Source: Neoarius graeffei (taxonomy: Eukaryota; Chordata; Actinopteri; Siluriformes; Ariidae). From it: DNA of 64,000 bases. The notes below the pieces were generated by a model that worked only from the letters and a program-made list of their open reading frames with translations, was not told the DNA's origin and searched no databases. How positions within the stretch are numbered: the stretch's first letter is position 1; every line of letters starts with the position of its first letter. The stretch is taken from the NCBI RefSeq assembly GCF_027579695.1, contig NC_083569.1:77115149-77179148 (forward strand). The letters are read 5' to 3'. This document shows, one piece after another, positions 32,833 through 45,007 of this stretch. Made by a program: the position numbers and the translations under genes.

Positions 32833-35800
32833 AGAATGGGTTCATTTTTCTACAACAGCAGCAGGTTCAGGGATTGTGTTTGTGGTTTGTATCATGTGAT
32901 CTTTCAGTGAAAAAGAAAAAGTTTTCAATTATTCAAGTGATCTTGCCTGAACAAGACTGCTGCTGTACTGAATCGGCACGAATGTGATGAAATATTGCTT
33001 GATTTTGAAGTTTATGTAAGGGACATAGACAAGTGAAGTGATGTGAACAGTGAAATGTCCCAGTGCAGTTATACTAAATATGAGCACTCTTGGAATTCTG
33101 CTTGTCCAATCAAATTAGTTGCCTGTATCTAACTGTTTATATAATAGTCTATTGGCTGACAACACATCTGGTGAAAATGCTCTGAATTTCAAAGTCTATG
33201 CAGAAAACACGAATCTCATTAGAATATTATTGAGACTTGTACAAAAAAAACCCAAACAAACTTGTTTTTATAGATACATTATTATATCCCTTATCAAAAA
33301 ATTCCTGTGCAGGGATTGGCCAAGGATGGCTCATGTGACCCAAAATAGTTCCACCATTGATTAAGCAGTGTATCTCGTGACGTCAAAATAAAAAAAAAAA
33401 AATGGATATGGTGCGAGTCAGCCGTGGTGTATCCTGGATATACCATGAACTGATGTCACAGTTTCAAGCTATAAGGCCGACTCAAGTCACAGCTGTGGCT
33501 CTGTGAACATTTGTGTATGTATAGACCCCTTTCACTGACGTCACCTGAAACCGGAAGTAAACAGACCCTGCGCCATTTTGGAAGACCAACAAACTCGTGA
33601 TTAGGGGGAAATAACGGCAGCGGTATGTGAACCCACGAGAATAAAGTGGAGTGGCAAACGACTTAAACAATCAAATCTGAGCTGTTTAATTTATGATTTA
33701 TTGGCCCAACAGTAGACTTGAAAGAAACCCGTGTGAGACTTGGCAAAAAACTGTGGATATAATGGATAAGTCTGTGCATGATCTGCGGACACTTTGAGGT
33801 AAGCAAACGCAAGAAATTCAGATTTAAAACATGCTAAATTGGCCCCAAGTTGATAACTGGATGAGGAGCAAGCCTCCCAGACGTCTACAATTTAATAATA
33901 ATAATAATAATAATAATAATTTGGGATGGTTTGGGGCTTGCTCGCTGCTGCCAGGTTGGTTGTTGAGTAGCCTGACTATTTTTTTTTTTTTTTTTATAGA
34001 TAGGACAGAGTAGAGAGACAGGAAATGAGCGGGAGAGAGAGACGGGGAGGGATCGGGAAATGCCTCGGGTCGGAATCGAACCCGGGTCCCCGGATTTATG
34101 GTATGGTGCCTTAGCCATCTGAGCCATGACACCCCCCGACTATTTTTATTTTTTTTTTTTTCTTGCGTGTGGTATCATTGTTGACGTGAGGTTGTTTTTT
34201 GAACATGCCAATGTGGACACGATTTCCCCTGATGAGTTATGACTTCAGACGCGATGCGTGTGCGGAGTCCGCGTGATATGTGCGTAAGAGAGGCTTCTCA
34301 TGTGTTTGGAGATCCGCGCTCTGAGACAAGCGCAAGGCTTCTCATGTGTTTGGAGATCCACGCTCCGAGACAAGTGCAAGTGCCCCCCCCCCCCCCCCCC
34401 CGAAAATATTGGCATAGTTTGAACACTGAGTGTAGGCATTGGGTGTAAACAACAAATAGTTTCCATTGTCTGGGTAGCAAACAGATGGCAGAATTGGTGT
34501 CCGGTCCTCCTTATGTTTCCATTCTCCCTTGCCGCGAGTCTTATCATATGGGTCAAACCCATCAATCACAGCTAGTTTCTCCACATACCGTGCCCTTTCT
34601 GCAGCTGGTAATGTACTCACATAACCAGAATTATCATCCATCGTGTCACTTTACTCTCGCTCATACTTTGTTTTATATTGTGAGTGCATGTACTTGGTCT
34701 TCCAATATGGCGCCTAACAAAATCTCGCGGCGCGGTGACGTCATGTGAAAGGGGTCTATATAGATCTACGCATCATGATCACTCCTAGTGAGGCTGATGA
34801 TAGAATGGTACACTGCACATGGGCAGGTCGAAAGTCGCTCTGACGTAAACAACAAACATGGCTGCCTCCAATGAGTTTATGCCGAGATTCAGTCTTAACA
34901 CTTTATTTTAGAATTTTTTGATGAGCGATATAAATCAAATATCCCATGCACTGAAAGGCTTTGGTAATTTTATTGATTTTCTTTGGTGAGAATTCATAAT
35001 TTCAGCCTCTCCATGCATGGGATATTTGATTACTATGCACTGGGTATAGTGTGATGTGCTGCATTGTTGACAATCAGCTGGAGAAACAAGACAACTTTGC
35101 GATTTAAACTGTTTTTTTTTCTCATCCTTGTACTTCCTGTTTCATGGACTGTAACGGATTTGCTTATTTAGTAATTTTAATACAGAGTTTACTTTGAAAT
35201 TATAATCAGACACTCCAACGCGCCCCCTAAAAAAAAAAAAAAAATCGGATCTGCGCGATTCAGCCGTGAAAAAGGCGGCATCCGACAAAAGGCGCGCTGT
35301 GAAATATATAAAGTTGTATATATCAGACAGCCTTTAAAGTTTGATGAAGTCAGTTTCAGGCTTTGGAGCAGGCTTTGGCAGTTTCAGGCTTTGGCAGCCC
35401 TGCATAGTCACTTGAAAATGCATCTTTGTCCACTTCGTAGGGGTCAATTCCCCCAATCAAGGCCAGTTTGGCTGCATACCGTTGTCGTGAGATGTCGTCT
35501 AATGTATCTATATACTTCTGTTTGCTTGATTTTGCCGACATTGATCTTTATTTTAGAAAACTGACTATATAACTTCATAAATTCATCCGAGATAATGTAG
35601 CCGGTAATGGCGATGGTCCGTTTTGTTTGCCCCACAAGATGGCGGCTGGAGGGCGTTCCCCGGAATGCCGTGACGTCAGTGAAAACTATCTATTGCGTAG
35701 AGTACAGCATTGCTCCTGTTTAATGCCAGAAATGTCATTAAATTCCTGATAGCTGTGGATATTAGCCGTGTTTTACTGAAAACACGTTGGAAAACTGATC

Positions 35801-38800
35801 CAAAACTGAGACAAAGGCAGAGTTGAATAGCAGGCAGCAGTCGAGTGAGGCACAGACAGGAGATCAGAGGTAATACAATACTCAAAACGCAAATAGAGTC
35901 AAAACCAGAAAAGCGATACAAAATACAAGGCTTGTTAATGTCAGACGCAGGGTACACGGAGTATACTTTGCAAAGTCTGTGTGTTACTAAGAGTCCTTCT
36001 ATGCATGCGCAGTGATTACACTCTAATCAGGAACAGGTGCATGGTAATGTTCATCAGTGTCTTTACACAACTCTGAGTCACGTCTTGGATATTATCTAAG
36101 TCTAAAGTCCTTCTTGCACCATATGGTGCATAGAGTGGTGCCAATCTCCATTTCTGTAGCCCTCGCCTATTACATAGCTAGGGTCACAGTGGGGGGGCTA
36201 GTCTTCTGGTAACCACGAGAGTTTGACTCCCTGCTCGCATCTGTATTGCAGCATGCCCTTCCAGATGGCAGTAGGTACCCAGTGTTTATTTAAGGATGGT
36301 CTTTGGTATGACCCGACCGCGAGTAGAACTCGCAATCTCCCGATCGAGAGGCGGGCACGCTAACCACTAGGCCAACTCGCGGTGTTGGATATTGTGAGAA
36401 ATGTAAATTTAAGAATGATTGATTTGATCGTGAGCTGTAGGTATTTTATTATAAACAAAATGTTACTATATTTTATATAGTAGTATTGTATTGAATGTCC
36501 TACAGTTCATATTGCATGGAGTACAGCATTGCTCCTGTTTAATGCCAGAAATGTCATTAAATTCCTGATAGCTGTAGATTTTAGCCGTGCTGTGGAAATT
36601 GTTCCAACATTGCCCTGCACTTGTTTAACCAGTGTTGTGCTAAATTACAGGAAAGGAAGCTCTGTTCAGTTCTTAAATGGGTAATGGAGCTGAAAGTGTT
36701 GAAGCTGGGTGGGGAAGCCATGGCCTAGTGGTTAGAGGAGCAGCTTTGGGACCAGAAGGTCCCTGGTTCAATTCCCTGGACCAGCAGGAATGGCTGAAGT
36801 GCCCTTGAGCAAGGCACCTAACCCCTAAATGCCTGTAGTGTAATGTAGGGGACTCTGTTCAGGGCTGGATTCAGTCACTGTGTATGCTAGTAGCACTGCT
36901 ATTGATGAAATGACTGCATATTTATTACATCTAATGAATTTGAGTTGACTATACTAGAGGAATGTGTGTGTGGGGTTGGGGGGGATGTTCTTATTCTACT
37001 GTTTGGAGTTTTAATTAGATGTTTTGAAGTTTCGAGGACTGACAGGTTTCCTCAGACTTGTGTAGGTGATCAGTGATGACAGTGCTAACTGCTTAGTTTG
37101 CAGATATGGCACAGAAGACAGTCTTGATTAATAACCCAGCTGTTTATAGACCTCAGGGAGGGACTGCGCCGTCCTTTTTGCTCAATTAGTCTGTCCAGCT
37201 GTCAGACTCCTGCAAACAAAGCAAAGCTGAGTCCCAGTGACAGACCCTGACTATGAAGTATATTAGGCACATATTAAAACCCATACAATGCTTTAATGTG
37301 TTAACAAGATGTAAATTGACACTTTGAAGCTGTTCTTCTGCTGAAAACTGAAAAGTGAATGAATAACTTCAATAAGTCAAGTTTATTTTTATAGCGCTTT
37401 TAACAACAGATATAGTCGCAAAGCAGCTGTACAGAAAATTAAAGACTTTAAACATGAGCTAATTTTATCCCTAATCTATCCCCGATGAGCAAGCCTGTGG
37501 CGATGGTGGTAAGGAAAAACTCCCTCAGACAACATAAGGAAGAAACCTCGAGAGGAATCAGACTCAAAAGGGAACCCATCCTCATCTGGGTGATAACAGA
37601 CAACGTGATCATAAATAACTTGCTTCTATAACAGTGTCCTATATAGTCACGAAGTATAACTGTGAAACCAGGAAATTCATTATAGTTTGAACATAAAGTC
37701 TGTTTTGTTGAAGTTATAAACTCTTCATTGATGGAAACTTGAGTGCAAAACTGTTCATGATAACTGCAGTCCTAAAGTTAGTAAGTCAACTGAAGTCCTC
37801 AGCCATAAAAGCATTACTGTAAGTGTCCTGAGCGTCTTCAAAGTGTGACTTTCGACTGTCCGTATGGGGCCGTCCTCCACAGGAGCAATGTCATGAGACT
37901 CCAGCCAGATGTAGGGCATCAGGATGGATCAGGCAGGTCTGAGGAGCAGAAGAGGTCAGCATCTCAGTCTCTGGATCGACATGTAACTCAGAGAGAGAGA
38001 ACGAGAGAACACCGGTTGTTAGGTGACTTGAGCAAAATCCAGCACCTTCCCAGCTTTTCTAGTGAATGCTGCTCATGTCCGTGTCGATCTGAAACTCCAT
38101 TATTAAATGAATAATCCACTAATCGGAGATGTATTACGTTTGTTTGATACAGCTGCAGGAGGTAGTGTGTGAACAGTATGTGTATGGGATGGTTTGTGTC
38201 CAGTAGGGAGAAGTGAACAAGACGGTGTTTCACAATGAGCTTCAACAAAAATTTATGAAGGTCCAGCTTACAAGGGTCCAGATGATTGAGTGAGTAACAT
38301 GACTGAATGGTGACATTTTCCGCTTTTAAGGCTTTCCATTAGTGATTTTCTATCTACGTCACTATAAATGCAGTTCTTTGTTTCTGGTGCTTCATGTTGC
38401 AAATTATGATTGACACCATGGGCTCTGATCAGAGGAGATGTTTTGAACTTGACATGGAGAGGGGAAAAAAAACCAGGTTCTTCTGTCCAGTCATTTTTAA
38501 ACATTTCTGATTTCATTGTCAATTTTTCATATTGTGAACAAGACACGTCGTAATAATAATAAAATCTATGCAAGTACTTTCCTACTGTGATGAGCTGCCT
38601 TAGCTAAGTACAGTGGATATAAAAGACTACACACACCTGTTAATATGGCAGGCTTTTTTTATGCTTAAAAAAAATGAAACCAAGATAAATCATGCCATCT
38701 TTCCCCCCTCCCTGCCTTTAATGTGCTCGAGCAACCAATAAAATTCAAGTGGAAAATGAACAGAACAGCTTTTGGATAAAAGAAAAATTACAGTGACCTG

Positions 38801-41800
38801 TTTGGAGAAGTTTGCACACTGCTTAGTTAATATTTTGTGAAAACACTTTTTTGGATTTGCTTGCTTGCATTATAGTAATTTTTGGGTAAGAGTCGACCAA
38901 CTTGGCCCAACTCTTTCTTGCACGGTATGAGGGGATCACCGGTGCACTTCTACTGTCAGTCATTCCACAGGTTTTTGATGGGCTGTAGATGGACTCTGAT
39001 GCCCCTTTTCCACCGAAGCAGTTCCAGGGCTGGTTCGGGGCCAGTGCTTAGTTTGGAACCGGGTTTTCTGTTTCCACTGACAAAGAACTGGCTCTGGGGC
39101 CAGAAAAACCGGTTCCAGGCTAGCACCAACTCTCTGCTGGGCCAGAGGAAAGAACCGCTTACGTCAGCGGGGGGGCGGAGTTGTTAAGACCAACAACAAT
39201 AACAAGACCGCGAAAGATCGCTATTTTTAAGCGACGAGAAGCAGCAGCTGTACGAACGTGAAGTCATTTTATTATTGTTGTTGTTGCTGCTTCTGTATTG
39301 TTTTTTTTTTTTTATATTCGTGCCAAGGTTTATGCAAACATAGCGACGTAACTGACATATATAGCGACGTAATTGACGTATACAGCGACGTAATGACGTG
39401 GCTCCCCTTAGCACTGCGAGCTATGGAAAAGCAAACTGGTTCTCAGCTGGCTCGCAAGTTGAATGAGTTGTGAACCAGCACTGGCCCCGAACCAGCCCTG
39501 GAACTGATTTGGTGGAAAAGGGGTATGAGTGGGATGTTCCAAAACACTGATCATCTTTAGAAGCCATTCCTTTGTTGACTTGGATTTGTGCTTCCTGAAT
39601 TGCCTGAATTGTATCTTCTCCCTCATTTCTCATCCGATTTCAGTTCTGATCGATGTTTTTGGGTAGATCTTCCCTCTGGGAACAAAACTTGGTCATTTGT
39701 TTGTTGATTTTCAGTTAAATCAGATCTCCTCCCTCAGTTCTCAATGAATTTCAGTTCTGATTTGTTTTGTTTGAAATAACTAGTCCTTCTGTACAACCTT
39801 TGGTCATTGTATTGCCAATTTTTTGCTAATGAACTGCTAATTAGTTCAACTTAATGAGTTTTCAGACTTTTCACTAGAATTGTATCTCCTCTCTCATTTC
39901 TCATCTGATTCCAATTCTGATCGATGTTTTGGGTAGATCTTCCCTCGGGGAACAAAACTTGGTCATTTGTGTGTTGATTTTCTTGTTGTAAACAATTTGT
40001 TTAGAGCTTTGTTTACAGCTTATTTTTGTTTGTCAGTTAAATCGTGTCTCCTCCCTCACTCAGTTCTCAATGGATTTTAGTTCTGATTGTTTTATTTGAA
40101 AGAACTAGACCTTCTGCACAAAACTTGATCATTGTTTTGTCAATTTTTTTGCGAACAAATTATTAATTAGGTCAACTTCATACATTTTCTTCTGACTCGA
40201 ATTGTATCTCCTCTCTCATTTGTCATGCGAATTCAGTTGGGATTGAGATTTTGGGGAGATCTTCCCTCGGGGAACAAAATGTAGTCCTTTGTTGATTTTC
40301 CTGTTATAAACAATTAGTCGTGGAGGTTGGTCCTCTCTCACATCGTCACATTTCAGTTCTGTTTGATGTTTTGGTAGTCAGGGTTGTTTTGATGGCAGGC
40401 CAGATGAGCTACTATGTCCTTGACATTCTGATGTATCATGCTGGAAAAGGCCTTTTAAAATGAAAAAGGTCTCTGTCCAGATGAGTGTTTTACGTTCCGT
40501 ATCAGAAAGGATCTCCATCCATACTAACACACCTGAAAACACACATGACCATTCACATATGCTGTTCATCCACGTGCCAGGATGGTAAAAGCTTTTCCAA
40601 AAGCCTCCGTTTTTAGGCTTGAAAACTCCAGAGTAGTATAGACACCAGGCGTTATTAATGTAAATGTTGCCTAACAGTCGTGCAGGTTTTGGGCCAAAAT
40701 AGATTGGTATTTGGAGCGATCCATGATTTCTTGTATCTTGACTAGAGCCCCAGTCCCAGCTGAAGAGAAACTGCCTCACAGCATGATGCTGCCACCACCA
40801 TGCTTCACCATAGATAAGGTGTTCTTTGGGTGTGTGTTTGTGCAGTGAACATACTGTTTTTAGAATTATGCCCAAAAAGTTCTCCTGTGTTCTCATTAGA
40901 CTAGAATACATTTTGTCACATTGTTTGTTTGGCGTGATTTTAGTGGAGTTTTTTTTTTTTTTTACAGTATTTATTTATTTTTTTAAGTACTTGGTTCAAA
41001 CCACTGAAATACTTGTCATTATTGTGCATTGTATAATCATGATATTTAGTTTAGAACTGAAAGCATGATTGTCTTGTTTCTAATAATGTATAATAATAAT
41101 TTATTATTATAATTAATAATAATAATAATAATAAACCTTCTTTTACCTGGATAAATATCTGAATTAAAAAGTGTGATTTTTAATTTGTGCTATAGCTGTT
41201 GGGATTTGCCTTGTTTGCTCATGTGTGTGTATATCCTGTGTGCAGTGTGTGAATGCAGGTATGGACACACTGACGCTGGCCCGGTTTGTGTGTGAGCTCA
41301 GTCTGTTGGAGGTGCAGTTTGTCCCCGTACGAGCATCTCTGCTGGCCTCTGCTTGTCTGCTCATCGCCCTGGTAACCAAGGACCTGGGGGGATGGGTAAG
41401 TGTTTTTGAGCACCTCGCATTATTGGACACACATTACCACACACTACAGTATCAGAATCCTCCTTATCCCCTTTTTATAACACACTCCTCAAACCATATT
41501 CATTAAGTCTCTGTTCATCAGTTTTATTTTTGGCTCATCTGTGTGATCAAAATACACATCTGTTCAAAACCTGTTTAGATTTGAGCAGGACTTTTTAAAG
41601 GGACCCTCCAGCGGATTTATTCTCAAACTTCTCATCTCATTATCTGTAGCCGCTTTATCCTGTTCTACAGGGTCGCAGGCAAGCTGGAGCCTATCCCAGC
41701 TGACTACGGGTGAAAGGCGGGGTACACCCTGGACAAGTCGCCAGGTCATCACAGGGCTGACACATAGACACAGACAACCATTCACACTCACATTCACACC

Positions 41801-44800
41801 TACGGTCAATTTAGAGTCACCAGTTAACCTAACCTGCATGTCTTTGGACTGTGGGGGAAACCGGAGCACCCGGAGGAAACCCACGCGGACACGGGGAGAA
41901 CATGCAAACTTCGCACAGAAAGGCCCTCGCCGGCCACGGGGCTCAAACCCGGACCTTCTTGCTGTGAGGCGACAGCGCTAACCACTACACCACCGTGCCG
42001 CCTATTCTCAAACTTATTTTAAGTAAAAGTAGTCGCAGATTTCAAAAATTAAACTTTTCATTTTCAGACACCAAATAGTGTTTGAGGAAAAAATGAATTT
42101 TCTTTACAATGCCAGATGGGCTTCCTGCGGTGGTGACGTATGCGATGATGTCATGTAGCGGACACTTGGAGCAACTCGGCTGTGTATATTCTCTGTTTAC
42201 ATCGTAGTTTTGCTAGTTTTACAAGTATGACTTTATCAGTTTTTAAATAAGTATGCCTCATTGTGCAGCATATAAATGTCACAATGATACTAAAAGGAAA
42301 GCGCAAGCTGAAACTCGACTGCGTTTCTGCAGAGAAAATAAAAAGTGTGCTTGATCAGCTGGAGCAGAGGGTCACCGACAGAAACTGGATTAAACATGAG
42401 ACCTCACGCTGCAAAAGGTTTTTTTTTTTTTTTTTTTAAACCAAGATCTACAGAAAGTCTGTGGCTTTGTGTGTGTGTGTGTGTGTAGTGTGCTTGCATG
42501 CACACTCTAAAATCTCAGTTTAAAGTGGCTCAACTTGCAGCGTGACATGACACTTTGCACTCTAAAATCGTTTTTACATGAACTACAGCTGGCACTGGGT
42601 AGATTAACAGAGAGAGTGTTTGGCATTTTCCCCCCATTCAGATGAATGGAGTTTCGGGAGGAAAAACTTGGTGTCATCACGCTGCGTGCCTTGTGCTCTA
42701 AAATCTCTTTTAAACCATGCCACACCCTCTGTTAATCTACCCAGCACCAGCTCATGGTAAAAAAAGATTGTAGAGTGTGAAGTGTCCTGTCGCACTGTGA
42801 ATTGAGCCTTTTTTAAACTGAGATTTTTTTCTATGGAGGGGAAAAAACTGGCAAGAACTAGAACACGTGTCTGTCCAAAAGCTGCATACAAGCGCACTAC
42901 ACTGGTTCAGGATGCAGTTTACAGACAATTCACTTTGTGGACTCATGGCTATGTTTTTGGGGGGGAGGGGGCAGTAAGGAGCGTTTATTAATGTGCTTGC
43001 TAATGCTAAGCACAAAGCAGTGTGAAGCACACTGTTCTTAAGTTTACTTCATCATAATAATAATAATAATAATAAAGTAAACTTAAGAACAGTAGTCCTC
43101 GATGATTGAGCTATATATCAATGTGTGTGTAAAAGTCCCAAATACTAAACAGTTCAGGATGTCATAGTATCCCAAATCCAGTAGCTGGCTTGCCAAACAC
43201 CATTTAAAGTGGAATAAATACGTTTATGGGTAAATTAAGAAGAAGCCTTTATTTTTTATTTTTTTATTTTTATCACATGTAAACTCAGGCACGGGCGGCA
43301 CGGTGGTGTAGTGGTTAGCGCTATCGCCTCACAACAAGTAGGTCCGGGTTCGAGCCCCATGGCCGACGAGGGCCTTTCTGTGTGGAGTTTGCATGTTCCA
43401 GGGATCGAAACGGGAATTTGGGAGCACTGGTCCATTTGGACCAGTGCCTCTCAGAGGTACTGGTCCGAATGGAGTAGCACTGGTCCGTATTTATAATTAC
43501 AAATTTCAAGCCGATTTTATATATTTATTTATATAATCTCATCTCATTATCTGTAGCCGCTTTATCCTGTCCTACAGGGTCGCAGGCAAGCTGGAGCCTA
43601 TCCCAGCTGACTACAGGCGAAAGGCGGGGTACACCCTGGACAAGTCGCCAGGTCATCACAGGGCTGACACATAGACACAGACAACCATTCTCACACTCAC
43701 CTACGGTCAATTTAGAGTCACCAGTTAACCTAACCTGCGTGTCTTTGGACTGTGGGGGAAACCGGAGCACCCGGAGGAAACCCACGCGGACACGGGGAGA
43801 ACATGCAAACTCCGCACAGAAAGGCCCTCGCCGGCCACGGGACTCGAACCCGGACCCTCCTGCTGTGAGGCGACAGCGCTAACCACTACACCACTGTGCC
43901 GCCCCTATTTATATGATACAACCATATTATACATGAGTGATCAATTTCAACTGTCTATAAACTTCTTCCTCAGTCATCTCATTATCATCACAATCTTCGA
44001 AACCTTAGGGTTTAGGCTGATTGATCCGTGTATCCTTGCTGGTGCTAGGTTGATTCGGCTCATTCTGATTCCTAGATGGATTGGTGGATGATTTGGGTGG
44101 AATGGTGGATGACTTCTTGTGAACACTCTTGAATAAGGGCCACATACTTGTTGAGCGATATCCGTTTGTTTTGATAGCTGTCAGAAATGTCAAGCCAAGG
44201 ACTTTTAAACTTTGCGGGGGTCTAATCTATCTGACCAATAGCGGTTCAAGTTACATTTGTCTTCACGGGCAGCAACGAAAATGAACGGGAAGAAACGAAA
44301 CTTTGCGCAGCCATGCTGCATGTAGCGGTGTATACTGTGCACGTAAACAATATGGTGGTGCCCGCGTCTATGCTAACTTGACAAATGTCTCACAAAATCT
44401 ATTGAAATTATCGTAAAAAAACGGTAAAATAGACCAAGTTCTGCTTAAAATGGACGAGAATCGTTGATAGAAACCATTGAGGCAGTGAGTAGTTTGATAT
44501 ATAATATAGCGTGGCGAGCCAGTCGCCCACTCGGTCGAGTACACGTTGTCACTAGTCGCCCGTACCCTTTCCAACTCGCATTGGCGAGTGGGCGACCGCC
44601 CGTTTCGATCTCTGATGTTCTTCCCGTGTCTGCGTGGGTTTCCTCCGGGTGCTCCGGTTTCCCCCACAGTCCAAAGACATGCAGGTTAGGTTAACTGGTG
44701 ACTCTAAATTGACCGTAGGTGTGAATGTGAGTGTGAATGGTTGTCTGTGTCTATGTGTCAGCCCTGTGATGACCTGGCGACTTGTCCAGGGTGTACCCCG

Positions 44801-44948
44801 CCTTTCGCCCGTAGTCAGCTGGGATAGGCTCCAGCTTGCCTGCAACCCTGTAGAAGGATAAAGCGGCTAGAGATAATGAGATGAGAAACTCGGGCACAGC
44901 GAAATTCCTCCTCTGCATTTAACTCCTCTGAAGCGGTGAACGTGCGTG

Positions 44949-45007
<59 letters not shown>

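Larger units (their letters stand above)
33520..34761. mobile_element. DNA transposon remnant (element b), TGACGTCA termini
   Basis: Left TATAGACCCCTTTCACTGAC and right complement with one extra base. Similarity continues inward through GACGTCACC and GCGCCAT-TTGGAAGACCAA. The right end drives a leftward ORF starting at 34641. A SINE (33968-34137), a 44-base tandem pair and a poly-C run occupy the middle. Confidence 0.75.
41596..42440 (+). mobile_element. THAP-bearing DNA element, 5' part (Kolobok-like?)
   Basis: Begins TTAAAGGGACCCTCC, a TTAA-type end, and has a THAP start at 42253. SINE A copy 6 is inserted between. The right end was not found. The assignment to Kolobok rests on TTAA plus THAP and is inference. 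Confidence 0.45.
43293..44885 (+). mobile_element. SINE family A, copy 7, interrupted
   Basis: Flanked by AAACTCAGGCAC (43281-43292) and AAACTCGGGCAC (44886-44897), one mismatch. 5' part to 43398, 3' part from 44615. A hAT-like element sits inside. Confidence 0.9.
43237..45005 (+). mobile_element. SINE family B, interrupted
   Basis: 5' part 43237-43292, 3' part 44886-45005 with a long CA run (about 44955-45002). Split by SINE A copy 7. Confidence 0.7.

Noticed and set aside
33540..33800. Possible THAP remnant at the left end of element b ([12 protein letters not shown], followed by a GT donor)
   Set aside because: Too short, with stops and an incomplete zinc-ligand spacing; not listed as a feature.
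36330..36385. tRNA-like sequence with A and B boxes
   Set aside because: Part of SINE family F: no paired acceptor stem, and the sequence continues into a SINE body. The same applies to the other SINE heads.
39600..40380. Regularly spaced repeats that could suggest a CRISPR array
   Set aside because: Units are long, degenerate and alternate; the genome is eukaryotic. No CRISPR array is present.
41164..41506. Open frames on both strands around exon 10
   Set aside because: They overlap the real exon 10 in other frames or run through its splice sites.
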